Source: JABMRP01 sp964444795 (lineage in GTDB: Bacteria > Planctomycetota > Planctomycetia > Pirellulales > Thermoguttaceae). From it: a stretch of 41,571 nucleotides of DNA. Positions 1-8,715 of this stretch are shown here, in pieces (positions within the stretch are counted from its first letter, which is position 1; each line of letters opens with the position of its first letter). The notes under the pieces were generated by a model that worked only from the letters and a program-made list of their open reading frames with translations, searched no databases and had not been told where the DNA came from. The translations under genes and the position numbers were made by a program. The DNA lies in contig CAYUIQ010000049.1 of assembly GCA_964444795.1 (NCBI GenBank), positions 1 to 41,571 of the forward strand, given 5' to 3'.

Positions 1-4
1 GGTC

Positions 5-1084
5 CTAGTATCCGCCGCGGCCCTGGTTGTAGCTTCGGCCGAGGGTTTGGAAGGTACGTACCGTCGAGGCGCCCAGCGAGCCGAAGGCGGTGAGCCGTTC
101 GATCGGCGAGATCAGCCGCGAGAGGTAGTTGCTCAAGGCGATCAGGTCGTCTTGGGCGATGTAGACCCGGTCGCCCGGCATCACTTGGTAGTTGGTGGCC
201 GTCAGCGCGCCCCGGGCGATGTCGTCCCAGTTGATCGGCAGGATCTGTTCGCAGCCGACGTTGCCGGGCGCGGGTCGGGCAATCCAGATCTTCGTGCTGG
301 AAATCTGCGAGATGCCGCCTACCTGGCTCAGCGCGTCGAGCACCGTCTCGTTGCCCGTGATCGGTATCCGGGCGACGTTGTCGCCCAGTTCGGCCCCTTG
401 GGTAATGATATAGTAGACCTTGCTATTATAGGCCAACACTTTGAGCGAAACGACCGGCGAATCGAGAAACTGCGAGAGGTGTTTCTCGATGGCCAGCTTC
501 GCCTCGGTCAGCGTCTTGCCGGCGATATGCACCGTTCCGTACATGTCCAGATTGATCGTTCCGTCGGGACCGACCAGATATTGGTTGTTGGGCGGGGCGA
601 TCGGTTGCAAGCCCGAGGTTCGCAACAGACGCACCGAAACCTCCGGACGGCGGAGAATCTGTTTCAAATGGTCGGTGATAAGCGTCTGGGCGTGCTCCAC
701 GGTGGTGCCGACCACGCGTACCGAACCGTAGGCCGGACCCAGATTCACCTGCCCCTCGGCCTCGATCAGAAAGGCGCCGTTGATCGGCTGATCCAGCAGC
801 GTGCCGGCGACGTCGATCTGCAAGGCGTCGTACACCTCGAGGCGATATGGCGGCAAGGGGATCAGCTTGAAGAGCTCGACGGACACCATGTCCGGCGGCT
901 CGATACGGTAATCCGGCAGCGAGACCTTGGCCAACTCGCGAGGCGGCTGGGGAGCCGGGCCCAACACTTGGTTGAGTTCCTCGTCGTCCTGATAGAAGTC
1001 GAACGACCGGCAGCCGGCCGTGGCCAGGCACACCAGCAGAACTCCCGCCAGCAAAAGCCTCGGATCAATTCGAGCAGCGGACAT
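5..1084 (-). CDS. Polysaccharide export outer-membrane lipoprotein (Wza-like)
   Basis: The 359-aa product resembles periplasmic/outer-membrane polysaccharide exporters of the Wza/KpsD family, which form the exit channel for exo- or capsular polysaccharide. An N-terminal hydrophobic segment (residues about 9-24) ends in a lipobox-like TAGC with Cys25, and residue +2 is Arg, which fits an outer-membrane lipoprotein. Two poly-export-type segments follow: one around residues 57-155 (starts DYRIEPPDMVSVE) and one from about 165 (YLVGPDGTINLDMYG). An SLBB-like segment with GNETVLDALSQVGGIS is near residue 245, and YQVMPGDRVYIAQ is near 300. The ATG at 1084 has a purine-rich AGGAAA about 8 bases upstream. 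It is divergent from a large TPR membrane protein, a frequent companion in planctomycete polysaccharide loci, but no glycosyltransferases are in view. The family call is firm; the exported polymer is unknown. Confidence 0.9.
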   Translation of the reverse strand: MSAARIDPRLLLAGVLLVCLATAGCRSFDFYQDDEELNQVLGPAPQPPRELAKVSLPDYRIEPPDMVSVELFKLIPLPPYRLEVYDALQIDVAGTLLDQPINGAFLIEAEGQVNLGPAYGSVRVVGTTVEHAQTLITDHLKQILRRPEVSVRLLRTSGLQPIAPPNNQYLVGPDGTINLDMYGTVHIAGKTLTEAKLAIEKHLSQFLDSPVVSLKVLAYNSKVYYIITQGAELGDNVARIPITGNETVLDALSQVGGISQISSTKIWIARPAPGNVGCEQILPINWDDIARGALTATNYQVMPGDRVYIAQDDLIALSNYLSRLISPIERLTAFGSLGASTVRTFQTLGRSYNQGRGGY

Positions 1085-1549
1085 GGACCGATTTTCCTAT
1101 GTCAGTTTTCGTTGGTTCGGTATTCCTTATCGCAACCATCATCGCACCGGCGCGAGATGGCTACCGTCACGCAACCGAGAAAAGGGGCATTCCCCATTCT
1201 CTCCAGCTCCCCCCAAGGAAGCTTGGGCGCACGAACCCTTACGGCCCTCCTAAGCTGTGCCGTCGGGATAATCGGCAAACTTTACCACCACACTTGGCTC
1301 ATTCTCTTGCGAATTGCGATATTGCCCCAGAATTCTCCCGGGACCGGGCCAACGGGCGAACAAATAGTACAAATGAGCCGTTTGGAAAGTATGGATAGTC
1401 TGCGTGGTAGGGGTTGTAAGGCCGGATCCGTGTCGTCGGAGCCCGTGGCCGACGCGAAATTCGACCATATCGACACCGGTCCGGCCATGGGATCGAACGA
1501 CTCAAGAGCTTTCGGGCATGGGAGCCCGTGGGTGGCCGATTGCACCGCG
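1085..1549. other. Divergent intergenic region without a convincing gene
   Basis: About 550 bp separate the export lipoprotein from the TPR gene. Short open frames here show no recognisable protein and no ribosome binding site. The right end carries a promoter for the TPR gene (listed separately). I found no strong tRNA, riboswitch or tandem-repeat signal. Confidence 0.5.
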
Positions 1550-1577
1550 TTGACAGAACGACGGCCTGGGTTAGGAT
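1550..1577 (+). promoter_or_regulatory. Predicted sigma70-type promoter of the TPR gene
   Basis: A perfect -35 hexamer TTGACA (1550-1555) is followed after 16 bp by TAGGAT (1572-1577), a 4/6 match to TATAAT. Transcription would start near 1584, about 50 bases before the chosen ATG at 1635. No clear Shine-Dalgarno sequence precedes that ATG. Confidence 0.55.
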
Positions 1578-1634
1578 AGAACTCTCGGGTGGTCCCGCGT
1601 CTTACCGACTCTCTTTTGTCCCGTGGTTTTCAGT

Positions 1635-4600
1635 ATGAACTATCACCAACCGGTCCGACGACTGAACGTCGTGTTTGCCGTCATTCTGCTGGTTACGGTC
1701 ATCGTCACCGTCGGCGGTGTGCATCTTCTCCATGGCTATCAGGTGCGGCACACGGCGGATTCCATGCGGATCCGGGGGGAGCGATCCCTGGAAGAGGGCG
1801 ACAAGGACGCGGCCGAGGGCTTTTTCACGTCGTGTGTCCAGATGAACCCCAAGGACCACGCAACGGACATGAAGCTGGCCAAGCTGGTGGCGGAAAAGGC
1901 CGACGCGCCGGATGCCACGTACCAAACGTATCTGGTGGCGCGTGAGGTGTTGACGCGCGTTTGGCGAGAAGAGCAGACGAAACTCGACGGCAAACCGGAC
2001 CTGGACATTCTTCGCTCACTGGCCTCGGTAACGATGAAATTGCGCGACTGGAGTCAGGCGGAGAAATGCTGGACGACTCTGAAAGAGAAGTTTCCCGGCG
2101 AGGTCGACATCCAAGTTCAAATGGGACGATGCCAGATCCACAAAGAGCGATTCCGCGACGCGATCGACACGTTCGAGGAGATCACCTCGAGCTTTCCCAA
2201 CGCGATCGAAGCGTATACCGAATTGGCCTACCTGGTTCGCAACCACGAGGGCAATAAAGAGAAAGCCGCCTTCGTGATGAGTCGTATGATCGACAAGAAC
2301 CCGCACGACGCCGAGGCCTATCTGGCCCGCTCGAAGTACAGGCAGCGGGCGGCCAATCTGCTGGACGGCAACTTGGGGGAAATGCGGGCAGCCGCATGGC
2401 AGGACATCGAGGAAGCCGGCAAATGGGTCGGCGAGGACGCCGGTAAGATGATGGAGGTGCATCTTGCCGCCGCCGAACTGGCGATCATGGAAAAGGACTT
2501 CCAACGTGCCCACCGAGAACTTGACGAAGTCGGCGACACGGACGATCCGCGTCTGGGCCGGCTGCGGCAGTGGCTGGCCCGAGGTGAAGGGCGGATCGGC
2601 GACGCCATCGACAGCCTCCGTGAGATCGTCAAGTCCGGTTCGGCCAGTCTGCAGGAATTATATGAGTTGGCGCACCTGGAGATTGCCGACGGCGACATCA
2701 AGAACGCAAAAAGGCGCATTCGCGCCTTGCAGAAGGGTGGAGTGTATGAGCCGTTCTGGAAGGTCCTCGACGCGCGAATCATGATCGCCGAGCGGAAATG
2801 GGAGGGCGCCGTCCGTCTTCTGCAGCGTGTGCGAACGACCCCCGAGTTGCCCCCGGACACGCTCGGCCAGATCGACCTGCTACTGGGTCTGTGTTTCCAG
2901 CAGTTGGGCCAGCCGGATCGCCAAGAAGCAGCTTACCGTTCGGCGGTCAACGAGGCTCCCCGGTTGCTCGAAGCGCGCATCGCGCTGGTCTCTATCTTGT
3001 TGAGGACCAAGAAGACGGAGGAAGCACTGCGGGAGTTCGAGCAAGTCCGCATGGCCCTGGGGGAGAAAGAAGGGGACGAAGAAGCGTACGAAGTATTCCT
3101 GGCGGAATGCCTGAAGGATCCTCGCCTGTGGCAACTGTTGCTGCAAACGACCATTGCCGAAACGAAAGAACTGCCCGAGGAAGAGCGAGACTGGACACCC
3201 CTGGAAGCAATCGTCGAGCGGATCTGCCAGCAGGAAGGCGTCAAGCCGATCCAGAAGATCGATCTACAAGCGATTCTGCTGACTGCGAAGGGGGATCTGA
3301 CCGAGGCGAGCCAATTGCTGACCGCGGCCTGTGACGAGCATCCCGAGATGTGGGGTTTCTGGCTGCGCCTGGCCAATGTGCGCGGCGACGACGAGGGCCC
3401 CAGGGCCGCACTGGCGGTGCTCGATCGGGCCGCCGAAAAAGTGGGCAATACGACGGCCGTTCAGATGGCTAAAGCCAATTTCGCCCTGAAGCTCGGGCCG
3501 GTGGGAGCGGAGCCGATCCTGGCTGCTCTGGAAGAAGAAGTCGCCGGCTTGACGGCCGATCGGAAACCGGCCCTGCTCATGGTGTTGGCCCAGTCGTTCG
3601 ACCGCATCGGAAACCGCGCCAAGGCCGATTCCTACTGGCAACAATTAGTCGAGGAGCAGCCCGACAACGCACGACTCCGCTTCGCCGTGTTTCTCCGGGC
3701 GCGGGACGTGGGGAACGGCGAGAAGATGGCCGAGCACCTGAAGGCCCTGCAGGGAAGCCTAAAGAGTGAGGAGCTGGCGGCCAACGCTCAGTGGAATTAC
3801 TGCGACGCCGCCTACCAGGTCTGGCTGGTCCGTGAAGGCGAACAGAAATCGCTGGAGATTGCCAAGGAGCGGCTTCGCGCCGCCGCGGAGATCCGGCCGC
3901 GTTGGCATCTGATCCCGCTGTTGCTGGCCGAGATCAATCTCTTGGAAGACGGTCAGGAGAACATCGACCTGGCGATCAACAACTTCCTGCGAGCCGGTCA
4001 GCTCGGCCAACTCCCCTCGAAACATCGCCAGTTGCTCGTCCAACTGCTGCGGCAGCAAGGGCGCGAGGCCGAAGCCGAGCAGTTCATCGAAGAGCACCGC
4101 TCGGAAAACACTTCCCGTGCCATGCAGCGCCAGGAAGTCGCACTCGCCCTGCAAATGGGAAAGACGGAAGAGGCGCTCCAGAAGGCACGGGAGATCGTCG
4201 GTGATTCCACCAATCCGGCCGATCTGCTCTGGCTCGGGCAAACCCTCGCCCGCGCCGGAAAGCATGAGGAAGCCGAACGCCAACTGGCTCAAGTCGTCGA
4301 GACCGAGTCGACCAATTCGGCGGTCTGGCTCCTTTGGATTGCCGAACTCGTGGCCACCGAGAAGATGGAGGAGGCGGAGGACGCGCTGCGGGAGGCCCAA
4401 ATCAGGTTGCCGGAGACCGAGGGAACTCTGCTTCAGGCGCAGGGGTACACATTGCTGAAGGATCTTACTCAGGCCGAGAGCCACTATAAGGCCGCCGTGA
4501 GAAACAACCCCCAGGACCCGCGCATTCTGCGAATGGTCGCCGAGTTCTACCTCCGCACGGGCCGCCCGCAAGAAGCGGCCGGTTATTATCGGCAAGTGCT

Positions 4601-5987
4601 CGAACTTGGCCGGCGCGATCCGGACAAGTTCGCTTCCCACGTTCGGGTGGCAAGGCGCGCCCTGGCCGCGATCCTGGTCGCCGGTTCCGGCTACAAGGGG
4701 CGCGAGTTGGCCCTGGAACTGCTGCGGCAAAATGCGGTCAGCGGATCACTGGCCGCAAGCGACCGGTGGCAGATGGCCACCATTCTCGCCGCCGGAGGAA
4801 ACGCCTCCCGGAGCGAAGCCGCCGCCCTGCTCGAAGGCATCAGAGCCTCGCTCAAGCCGGCGCAGCTCGCCGTGCTGGCCGATCTCTATCAGCGCACCGA
4901 CCAGTGGGCGAAGTCCGCCAAGTTGATGAGGGATTTGCTGATCGAATCGTACGACGACGCGGCCGTCGTCGAGGCCTGCGTGAAAGTCATGCTCCGCCAG
5001 CGCGCGCCGATCATCGATATCGAGTCGCACGTCGCCACGCTGGAGGAATTGCGCCCCGACGCCCCGCAGACGAAGATACTCCGGGCACAATTGCTGATTC
5101 AAGAAGGCCGGGCAGACGAAGCGGTGGCCCTGTTCCACTCGCTCATTCCTTATCCCTTGCCGGACAAAGTCGAGCCGGAGCATCTGGTCAAATTGCGGGA
5201 TATCGCCTTGATGCTGGAGGATCTCGAACAGTACGCTCCGGCCGAGAAACTCCTGTCCGCGTTGGCGAAGGAGGATCCGAAGGGATATCTCGTCCTGGCC
5301 AGTTTCACGGCCCGACGCGGATTGCCCGGCAAGGCCCTCGGTTACTGTGAAGAGGCGATGGCCGAAATGGAGACGCAGCACATACTCCCCACGGCGCTTG
5401 CCGTCGTTCAGCCGAAAGAAGGGGACGTCGCTCCGGAACTGCTCGAACGAGTCGACGGGTGGTTGAAGACAGTGGCCGAGAAGGCCCCCGACCACGCCTT
5501 CGTCCTTTTTCACGAGGCCGGCTTGCGTCAGGTGCAGGGGCGATTCGACGAAGCGATCACCGTCTACCGGAAACTCATCGACAACGAGAATCTGCCCGAT
5601 AAGGACAAGGCCACCGCGTGGGCCAATCTGGCCTATCTGCTGGCGGCGCAAGACGACCGCCTCGAAGAAGCGCTGGACCTGATCGGAAAGGCAATCGACC
5701 TGCTCGGGCCCATGCCCCAGTTGCTCGATACCCGCGCCTTGGTCTACCTCGCCCAGGGAGAAAGCCAGGCGGCGATTCGCGACATGGAAGCCGCGGTGGC
5801 CGACACCCCGTCGGCGCTGAATCTGTTCCACTTGGCACAGGCGCAGGCACAAGCGGGGCAAACGGCGACCGCCGCCGAGACACTCCAGCGCGGACGCGAC
5901 TCGTACCAGCTCCGTGCCGACCGCGTACCCAAAATCGAGCGCCAGAAGTATGGCAAACTGCTCGACGAATTGAAGGAAGTGCTCTGA
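1635..5987 (+). CDS. Large membrane-anchored TPR-repeat protein
   Basis: A 1450-aa protein with one N-terminal transmembrane segment (residues about 9-30, LNVVFAVILLVTVIVTVGG) followed by an almost continuous solenoid of tetratricopeptide-like helical repeats. Examples are GEVDIQVQMGRCQIHKERF near residue 155, AYTELAYLVRNHEGNKEKA near 195, and a last repeat ending near residue 1440. The topology suggests a short cytoplasmic tail and a long extracytoplasmic scaffold for protein-protein contacts. I chose ATG 1635 over the in-frame GTG at 1623 because it begins the basic stretch before the membrane helix; neither has a strong ribosome binding site. It is divergent from a polysaccharide export lipoprotein, so a role in exopolysaccharide assembly or export (like TPR proteins of PEP-CTERM/EPS loci) is a reasonable inference. 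The sequence itself shows only the repeat architecture. Confidence 0.88.
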   Translation: MNYHQPVRRLNVVFAVILLVTVIVTVGGVHLLHGYQVRHTADSMRIRGERSLEEGDKDAAEGFFTSCVQMNPKDHATDMKLAKLVAEKADAPDATYQTYLVAREVLTRVWREEQTKLDGKPDLDILRSLASVTMKLRDWSQAEKCWTTLKEKFPGEVDIQVQMGRCQIHKERFRDAIDTFEEITSSFPNAIEAYTELAYLVRNHEGNKEKAAFVMSRMIDKNPHDAEAYLARSKYRQRAANLLDGNLGEMRAAAWQDIEEAGKWVGEDAGKMMEVHLAAAELAIMEKDFQRAHRELDEVGDTDDPRLGRLRQWLARGEGRIGDAIDSLREIVKSGSASLQELYELAHLEIADGDIKNAKRRIRALQKGGVYEPFWKVLDARIMIAERKWEGAVRLLQRVRTTPELPPDTLGQIDLLLGLCFQQLGQPDRQEAAYRSAVNEAPRLLEARIALVSILLRTKKTEEALREFEQVRMALGEKEGDEEAYEVFLAECLKDPRLWQLLLQTTIAETKELPEEERDWTPLEAIVERICQQEGVKPIQKIDLQAILLTAKGDLTEASQLLTAACDEHPEMWGFWLRLANVRGDDEGPRAALAVLDRAAEKVGNTTAVQMAKANFALKLGPVGAEPILAALEEEVAGLTADRKPALLMVLAQSFDRIGNRAKADSYWQQLVEEQPDNARLRFAVFLRARDVGNGEKMAEHLKALQGSLKSEELAANAQWNYCDAAYQVWLVREGEQKSLEIAKERLRAAAEIRPRWHLIPLLLAEINLLEDGQENIDLAINNFLRAGQLGQLPSKHRQLLVQLLRQQGREAEAEQFIEEHRSENTSRAMQRQEVALALQMGKTEEALQKAREIVGDSTNPADLLWLGQTLARAGKHEEAERQLAQVVETESTNSAVWLLWIAELVATEKMEEAEDALREAQIRLPETEGTLLQAQGYTLLKDLTQAESHYKAAVRNNPQDPRILRMVAEFYLRTGRPQEAAGYYRQVLELGRRDPDKFASHVRVARRALAAILVAGSGYKGRELALELLRQNAVSGSLAASDRWQMATILAAGGNASRSEAAALLEGIRASLKPAQLAVLADLYQRTDQWAKSAKLMRDLLIESYDDAAVVEACVKVMLRQRAPIIDIESHVATLEELRPDAPQTKILRAQLLIQEGRADEAVALFHSLIPYPLPDKVEPEHLVKLRDIALMLEDLEQYAPAEKLLSALAKEDPKGYLVLASFTARRGLPGKALGYCEEAMAEMETQHILPTALAVVQPKEGDVAPELLERVDGWLKTVAEKAPDHAFVLFHEAGLRQVQGRFDEAITVYRKLIDNENLPDKDKATAWANLAYLLAAQDDRLEEALDLIGKAIDLLGPMPQLLDTRALVYLAQGESQAAIRDMEAAVADTPSALNLFHLAQAQAQAGQTATAAETLQRGRDSYQLRADRVPKIERQKYGKLLDELKEVL

Positions 5988-6073
5988 ACTCGCGTTTTTT
6001 CCGGGTTGGCCCCGGGGTTAGCGGCTGCGCGAGCACCGGCCGGATGAGGCTTTCCCCGCGCGCCCGTTTTGCC

Positions 6074-6079
6074 TACAAT
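6074..6079 (+). promoter_or_regulatory. Possible -10 element (TACAAT) of the 90-aa gene
   Basis: TACAAT lies 54 bases before the ATG at 6133. TTTCCC is a weak -35 candidate 17 bp upstream (6051-6056). Transcription starting near 6086 would exclude the in-frame GTG at 6085 and favours ATG 6133. Confidence 0.4.
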
Positions 6080-6132
6080 GGGCGGTGTCCGTTGGTCCCT
6101 TTCCGTCCCCCTCTTACCCTCGGTTCGATGGC

Positions 6133-6405
6133 ATGGAAGCTTCTCCCTGGAAACGTCTCTTCGACCACTGGCCCGCCGACCTGGCCCGCCGGGGGATCCT
6201 GGTGACCGCCTTTGGCGAGCAGATTCTCTTCGACAGCTTCCAGGTCGCCGACGGCCTGTTGCTCGTTTGGCGCAAGACGCCCGACACGGTCGGTGCCCGC
6301 CAGGTGATTCTCCCCTACGACCAGATCGACGCCCTGAAGATAGTCGACGTGGTCAAGGCACAAGCGTACGAGGCGATGGGCTTCGAGCCGGTAAAGAAGA
6401 AGTAG
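6133..6405 (+). CDS. Small conserved-looking protein of unknown function
   Basis: The 90-aa product begins MEASPWKRLFDHWPADLA and ends in a lysine tail. It has no signal peptide or membrane segment. The pattern (RGILVTAFGEQILFDSF, GLLLVWRKTPDTVGARQVI, LPYDQIDALKIVDVV) suggests a compact, mainly beta fold and reads like a genuine cytoplasmic protein rather than a chance frame. I do not recognise a named family. The start at 6133 is chosen because a -10-like element lies about 54 bp upstream and the longer GTG-initiated form (6085) would begin in low-quality sequence. Its TAG stop (6403-6405) directly abuts the TAG stop of the convergent antiporter gene. Confidence 0.65.
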   Translation: MEASPWKRLFDHWPADLARRGILVTAFGEQILFDSFQVADGLLLVWRKTPDTVGARQVILPYDQIDALKIVDVVKAQAYEAMGFEPVKKK

Positions 6406-8148
6406 CTACCCGGCGCGTCGTCGCACCGCCCCCAGCGCCAGGAAAAGAACCGCCACGCACGCGGCCAGAGAGGCGAGCGTTAACCACTGGGGCACGCCGA
6501 CCGCGGCGGGCAGATAACCGGCGCCCAACGCCGCCGCGGCGACGACCAGACTGTAGGGCATCTGCGTGCGGACGTGGGCCAGATGATCGCACGACGAAGC
6601 GGCCGAACTCATGATCGTTGTGTCCGAGATGGGCGAACAGTGATCGCCGAAGATCGCCCCGTCGAGAATCGCCGCAATGCTCAACACGGTGACCGGTCCG
6701 TAGACGGCGCCGTCGAGCCCGAAGGCCACGGGCAAGGCGGTCGGAATCAGAATCGCCATGGTTCCCCAACTCGTCCCCGTGGCAAAGGCGGTCAGCCCGG
6801 CCACGCCGAAGACCAGCGCCGGAAACACGGCCGGGGGAATCGCGTCGCCCAACAAGGCCACCAGGAATTTGCCCGTGCCCAGCGCGTCGCAAGTTCCCTG
6901 GAGCGACCAGGCCAACACAAGTACGGTGACCGGCAGGAAGCTGATTCGCACGCCCGAGGCCACCGCCCGAAGCATCTTCCCGGCGGAAATCCGGGCCATC
7001 GCCCAGGCCATGACCAGCGCGACGGCCAATCCGAACGCCGAAGCATAGGCCAACAGCCCGATGCTATTGGCCCGGCCGAGCACCATAGCCCAGGCCGACC
7101 ATCGCAGCGGTGCCAGAGAGTCGGCGACCATCATGTCCAACCCACCGCCGTCGATCCAGATTGCGCCGCCGAACACGCCCAGCAGGGCGACCATGGGAAG
7201 TATCGCCACGGAGGCGCGCGAGCGGGTGTCTTCAGAGGAGTCGACGTCGCCGTCCGTCGGCAAGGGCGTACCCGGTTTTCCGCCGGCCGCGGCTTTTCGT
7301 TCGGCGGCGGCCATGGGACCGAAATCCAATCCCGTGGCGGCGTTGAAGAAGACGAAGGCGATCATTCCCAGGCAATAGAAGCGATAGCCCAACGCGTCGA
7401 CGAGCATCGCATAGCCGCCCTTGCCGATCCCCAGGTCCGCGCCCACGTCGGCCAGTTGCGTGACCTCATAACCGACCCAGGTGCTGATCAGGGCGATACC
7501 TGCGATCGGGGCGGCCGTGGCGTCGACCAGAAAAGCCAGCTTCTCCCGGCTGATACGCTGCCGGTCGGTGATCGGACGGAGCGTCGACCCGACGATCATC
7601 GTGTTGGCATAGTCGTCGATGAAGATCGCCAGTCCCATGGCCACGGTGGCCAATCGGGTCGATCGGGCGGAGCGGGCGAATCGGGTCAACCCGTCGGCCA
7701 CTCCCTGCAAACCGCCCCCGGCCAGCATCACCGAGATCATGGCCATGATCAACACGACGTAGAGAAGAATCAGCAGATGATCGGCGTCACAAGTGCCCGA
7801 GTTCGTGTTGTAGACGGTCTGAAGGAAGAACGTTCCCCCGGTCCACAAACCTTCAAACAGCGTGGACCACGCTTCCCCGGCACCGCCAACCGCCGCGAGC
7901 ACTCCTCCGCAAAGCACGGCCGCCGCCAGACAGAGCCGCAGGCGGTTGGTCACCAGAGCCAAGGTCACAGCCAACAGAGGCGGCACGATGCCGTGACAAG
8001 GAGGGCCGTCGGCCGGCGCGAGCCAGCAGGCGATCAGGCAGACTCCCACGGAAGCATAGATCGTCGCGACTCGCCAAACCCACGATCGGTCGTTCCACCA
8101 AGAGGCTCTTGCACTGCCCCCGGTTTTTCGTTCTTGCGCGCACTTCAC
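6406..8148 (-). CDS. NhaC-family Na+/H+ antiporter
   Basis: A 580-aa polytopic inner-membrane protein with roughly a dozen hydrophobic segments. It belongs to the NhaC/ion-transporter superfamily, which exchanges Na+ (or, in relatives, organic acids and amino acids) against protons. Diagnostic stretches are FIDDYANTMIVGS near residue 172, the conserved TAFATGTSWGTMAILIP motif near 455, and DGAIFGDHCSPISDTTIMSS near 500. A hydrophilic loop around residues 275-305 (rich in D, S, E) separates the two halves. The start codon is GTG at 8148; no strong ribosome binding site is visible, so an internal start before the first membrane helix (about residue 25) is possible. The gene stands alone, convergent with the 90-aa gene. 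The transporter class is clear; the substrate is not. Confidence 0.88.
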   Translation of the reverse strand: MKCAQERKTGGSARASWWNDRSWVWRVATIYASVGVCLIACWLAPADGPPCHGIVPPLLAVTLALVTNRLRLCLAAAVLCGGVLAAVGGAGEAWSTLFEGLWTGGTFFLQTVYNTNSGTCDADHLLILLYVVLIMAMISVMLAGGGLQGVADGLTRFARSARSTRLATVAMGLAIFIDDYANTMIVGSTLRPITDRQRISREKLAFLVDATAAPIAGIALISTWVGYEVTQLADVGADLGIGKGGYAMLVDALGYRFYCLGMIAFVFFNAATGLDFGPMAAAERKAAAGGKPGTPLPTDGDVDSSEDTRSRASVAILPMVALLGVFGGAIWIDGGGLDMMVADSLAPLRWSAWAMVLGRANSIGLLAYASAFGLAVALVMAWAMARISAGKMLRAVASGVRISFLPVTVLVLAWSLQGTCDALGTGKFLVALLGDAIPPAVFPALVFGVAGLTAFATGTSWGTMAILIPTALPVAFGLDGAVYGPVTVLSIAAILDGAIFGDHCSPISDTTIMSSAASSCDHLAHVRTQMPYSLVVAAAALGAGYLPAAVGVPQWLTLASLAACVAVLFLALGAVRRRAG

Positions 8149-8297
8149 GGCCTGGCCATCCCTCTCGATTTGCGTTGCTTGATATCCACCCGAAAGAAGG
8201 GTTCGGCCGATGATGGTTTTCGTTCCCGGCCGTTGTTATAGTGGAGTATCCACGACAGAGGGGCAACCGGGGGTCCCATGGCAGCCTGTTGAAAAAA

Positions 8298-8322
8298 GGG
8301 ACTGGCTCCGAGCGGAAGTCCC
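8298..8322. repeat. Small hairpin in an intergenic repeat-like sequence
   Basis: GGGACT (8298-8303) pairs with AGTCCC (8317-8322) around a 13-nt loop. It follows AGCCTGTTGAAAAAA, an A-rich stretch that looks like one edge of a dispersed intergenic element. No second copy was found in this window, so the element call is inference. Confidence 0.35.
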
Positions 8323-8326
8323 TCTT

Positions 8327-8428
8327 GTAAGTAGGATCACCCAGGAACAGGTGACCTTCCGTGAAGCGATCCAGGCCAAGCTGAAGGCGCTGCGAGCGGA
8401 ATTAGGTGGCCCGAATACAAGCCCATGA
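8327..8428 (+). pseudogene. Possible 3' remnant of a decayed gene
   Basis: After the hairpin the frame reads VSRITQEQVTFREAIQAKL and continues to a stop at 8426-8428 (GGPNTSP). The charged helical composition and codon choice look coding, but the upstream part of the frame is repeat-like and has no ribosome binding site. A second coding-looking stretch in another frame runs from about 8480 (LSANDGFRRFYQVVDRADD) to 8600. Both could be debris of genes lost between the antiporter and the propeller gene. I recognise no family. Confidence 0.25.
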
Positions 8429-8601
8429 ATAATCCGCCCTAGCCTCGCCGGCCGAGGGGATCACGTTTGCGGAGGGCGACTATCGGCCAACGATGGGTTT
8501 CGCCGCTTCTACCAGGTCGTCGATCGGGCCGACGACACGCAGAACAGCCTGACGCTCCCGCTCCTGTATGGCGACAATTACGTCTTTCAAAAACCTCTCA
8601 A

Positions 8602-8631
8602 TTGCTCGGGGGAGCGTGGGCAGTGTACAAT
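8602..8631 (+). promoter_or_regulatory. Predicted promoter of the methyltransferase-like/PQQ-propeller gene
   Basis: TTGCTC (8602-8607) and TACAAT (8626-8631) are spaced by 18 bp. Transcription from about 8638 would give a leader of nearly 80 nt. That leader contains a 10-bp direct repeat, ATATCGGACA, at 8680-8689 and 8693-8702, just before the ribosome binding site AAAGGA (8702-8707). Confidence 0.5.
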
Positions 8632-8715
8632 GGCAATGAGTCGATACTTGGCAAAGGTCCAGGTTCGCGCAAATGGGAAATATCGGACAGACATATCGGA
8701 CAAAGGAATTCTACG

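Noticed and set aside
47..1579. Long forward open frame opposite the polysaccharide export gene
   Set aside because: It is the antisense shadow of a clear lipoprotein gene; its translation is rich in Arg, Gly, His and Gln and has no domain or ribosome binding site.
6574..8241. 555-aa forward frame opposite the antiporter
   Set aside because: Low-complexity His/Arg/Gly/Gln translation, antisense of a membrane protein with conserved transport motifs.
8210..8428. 72-aa forward gene
   Set aside because: Its first half translates hairpin and repeat-like sequence and it lacks a ribosome binding site; only the 3' part looks coding, so it is listed as a possible remnant.
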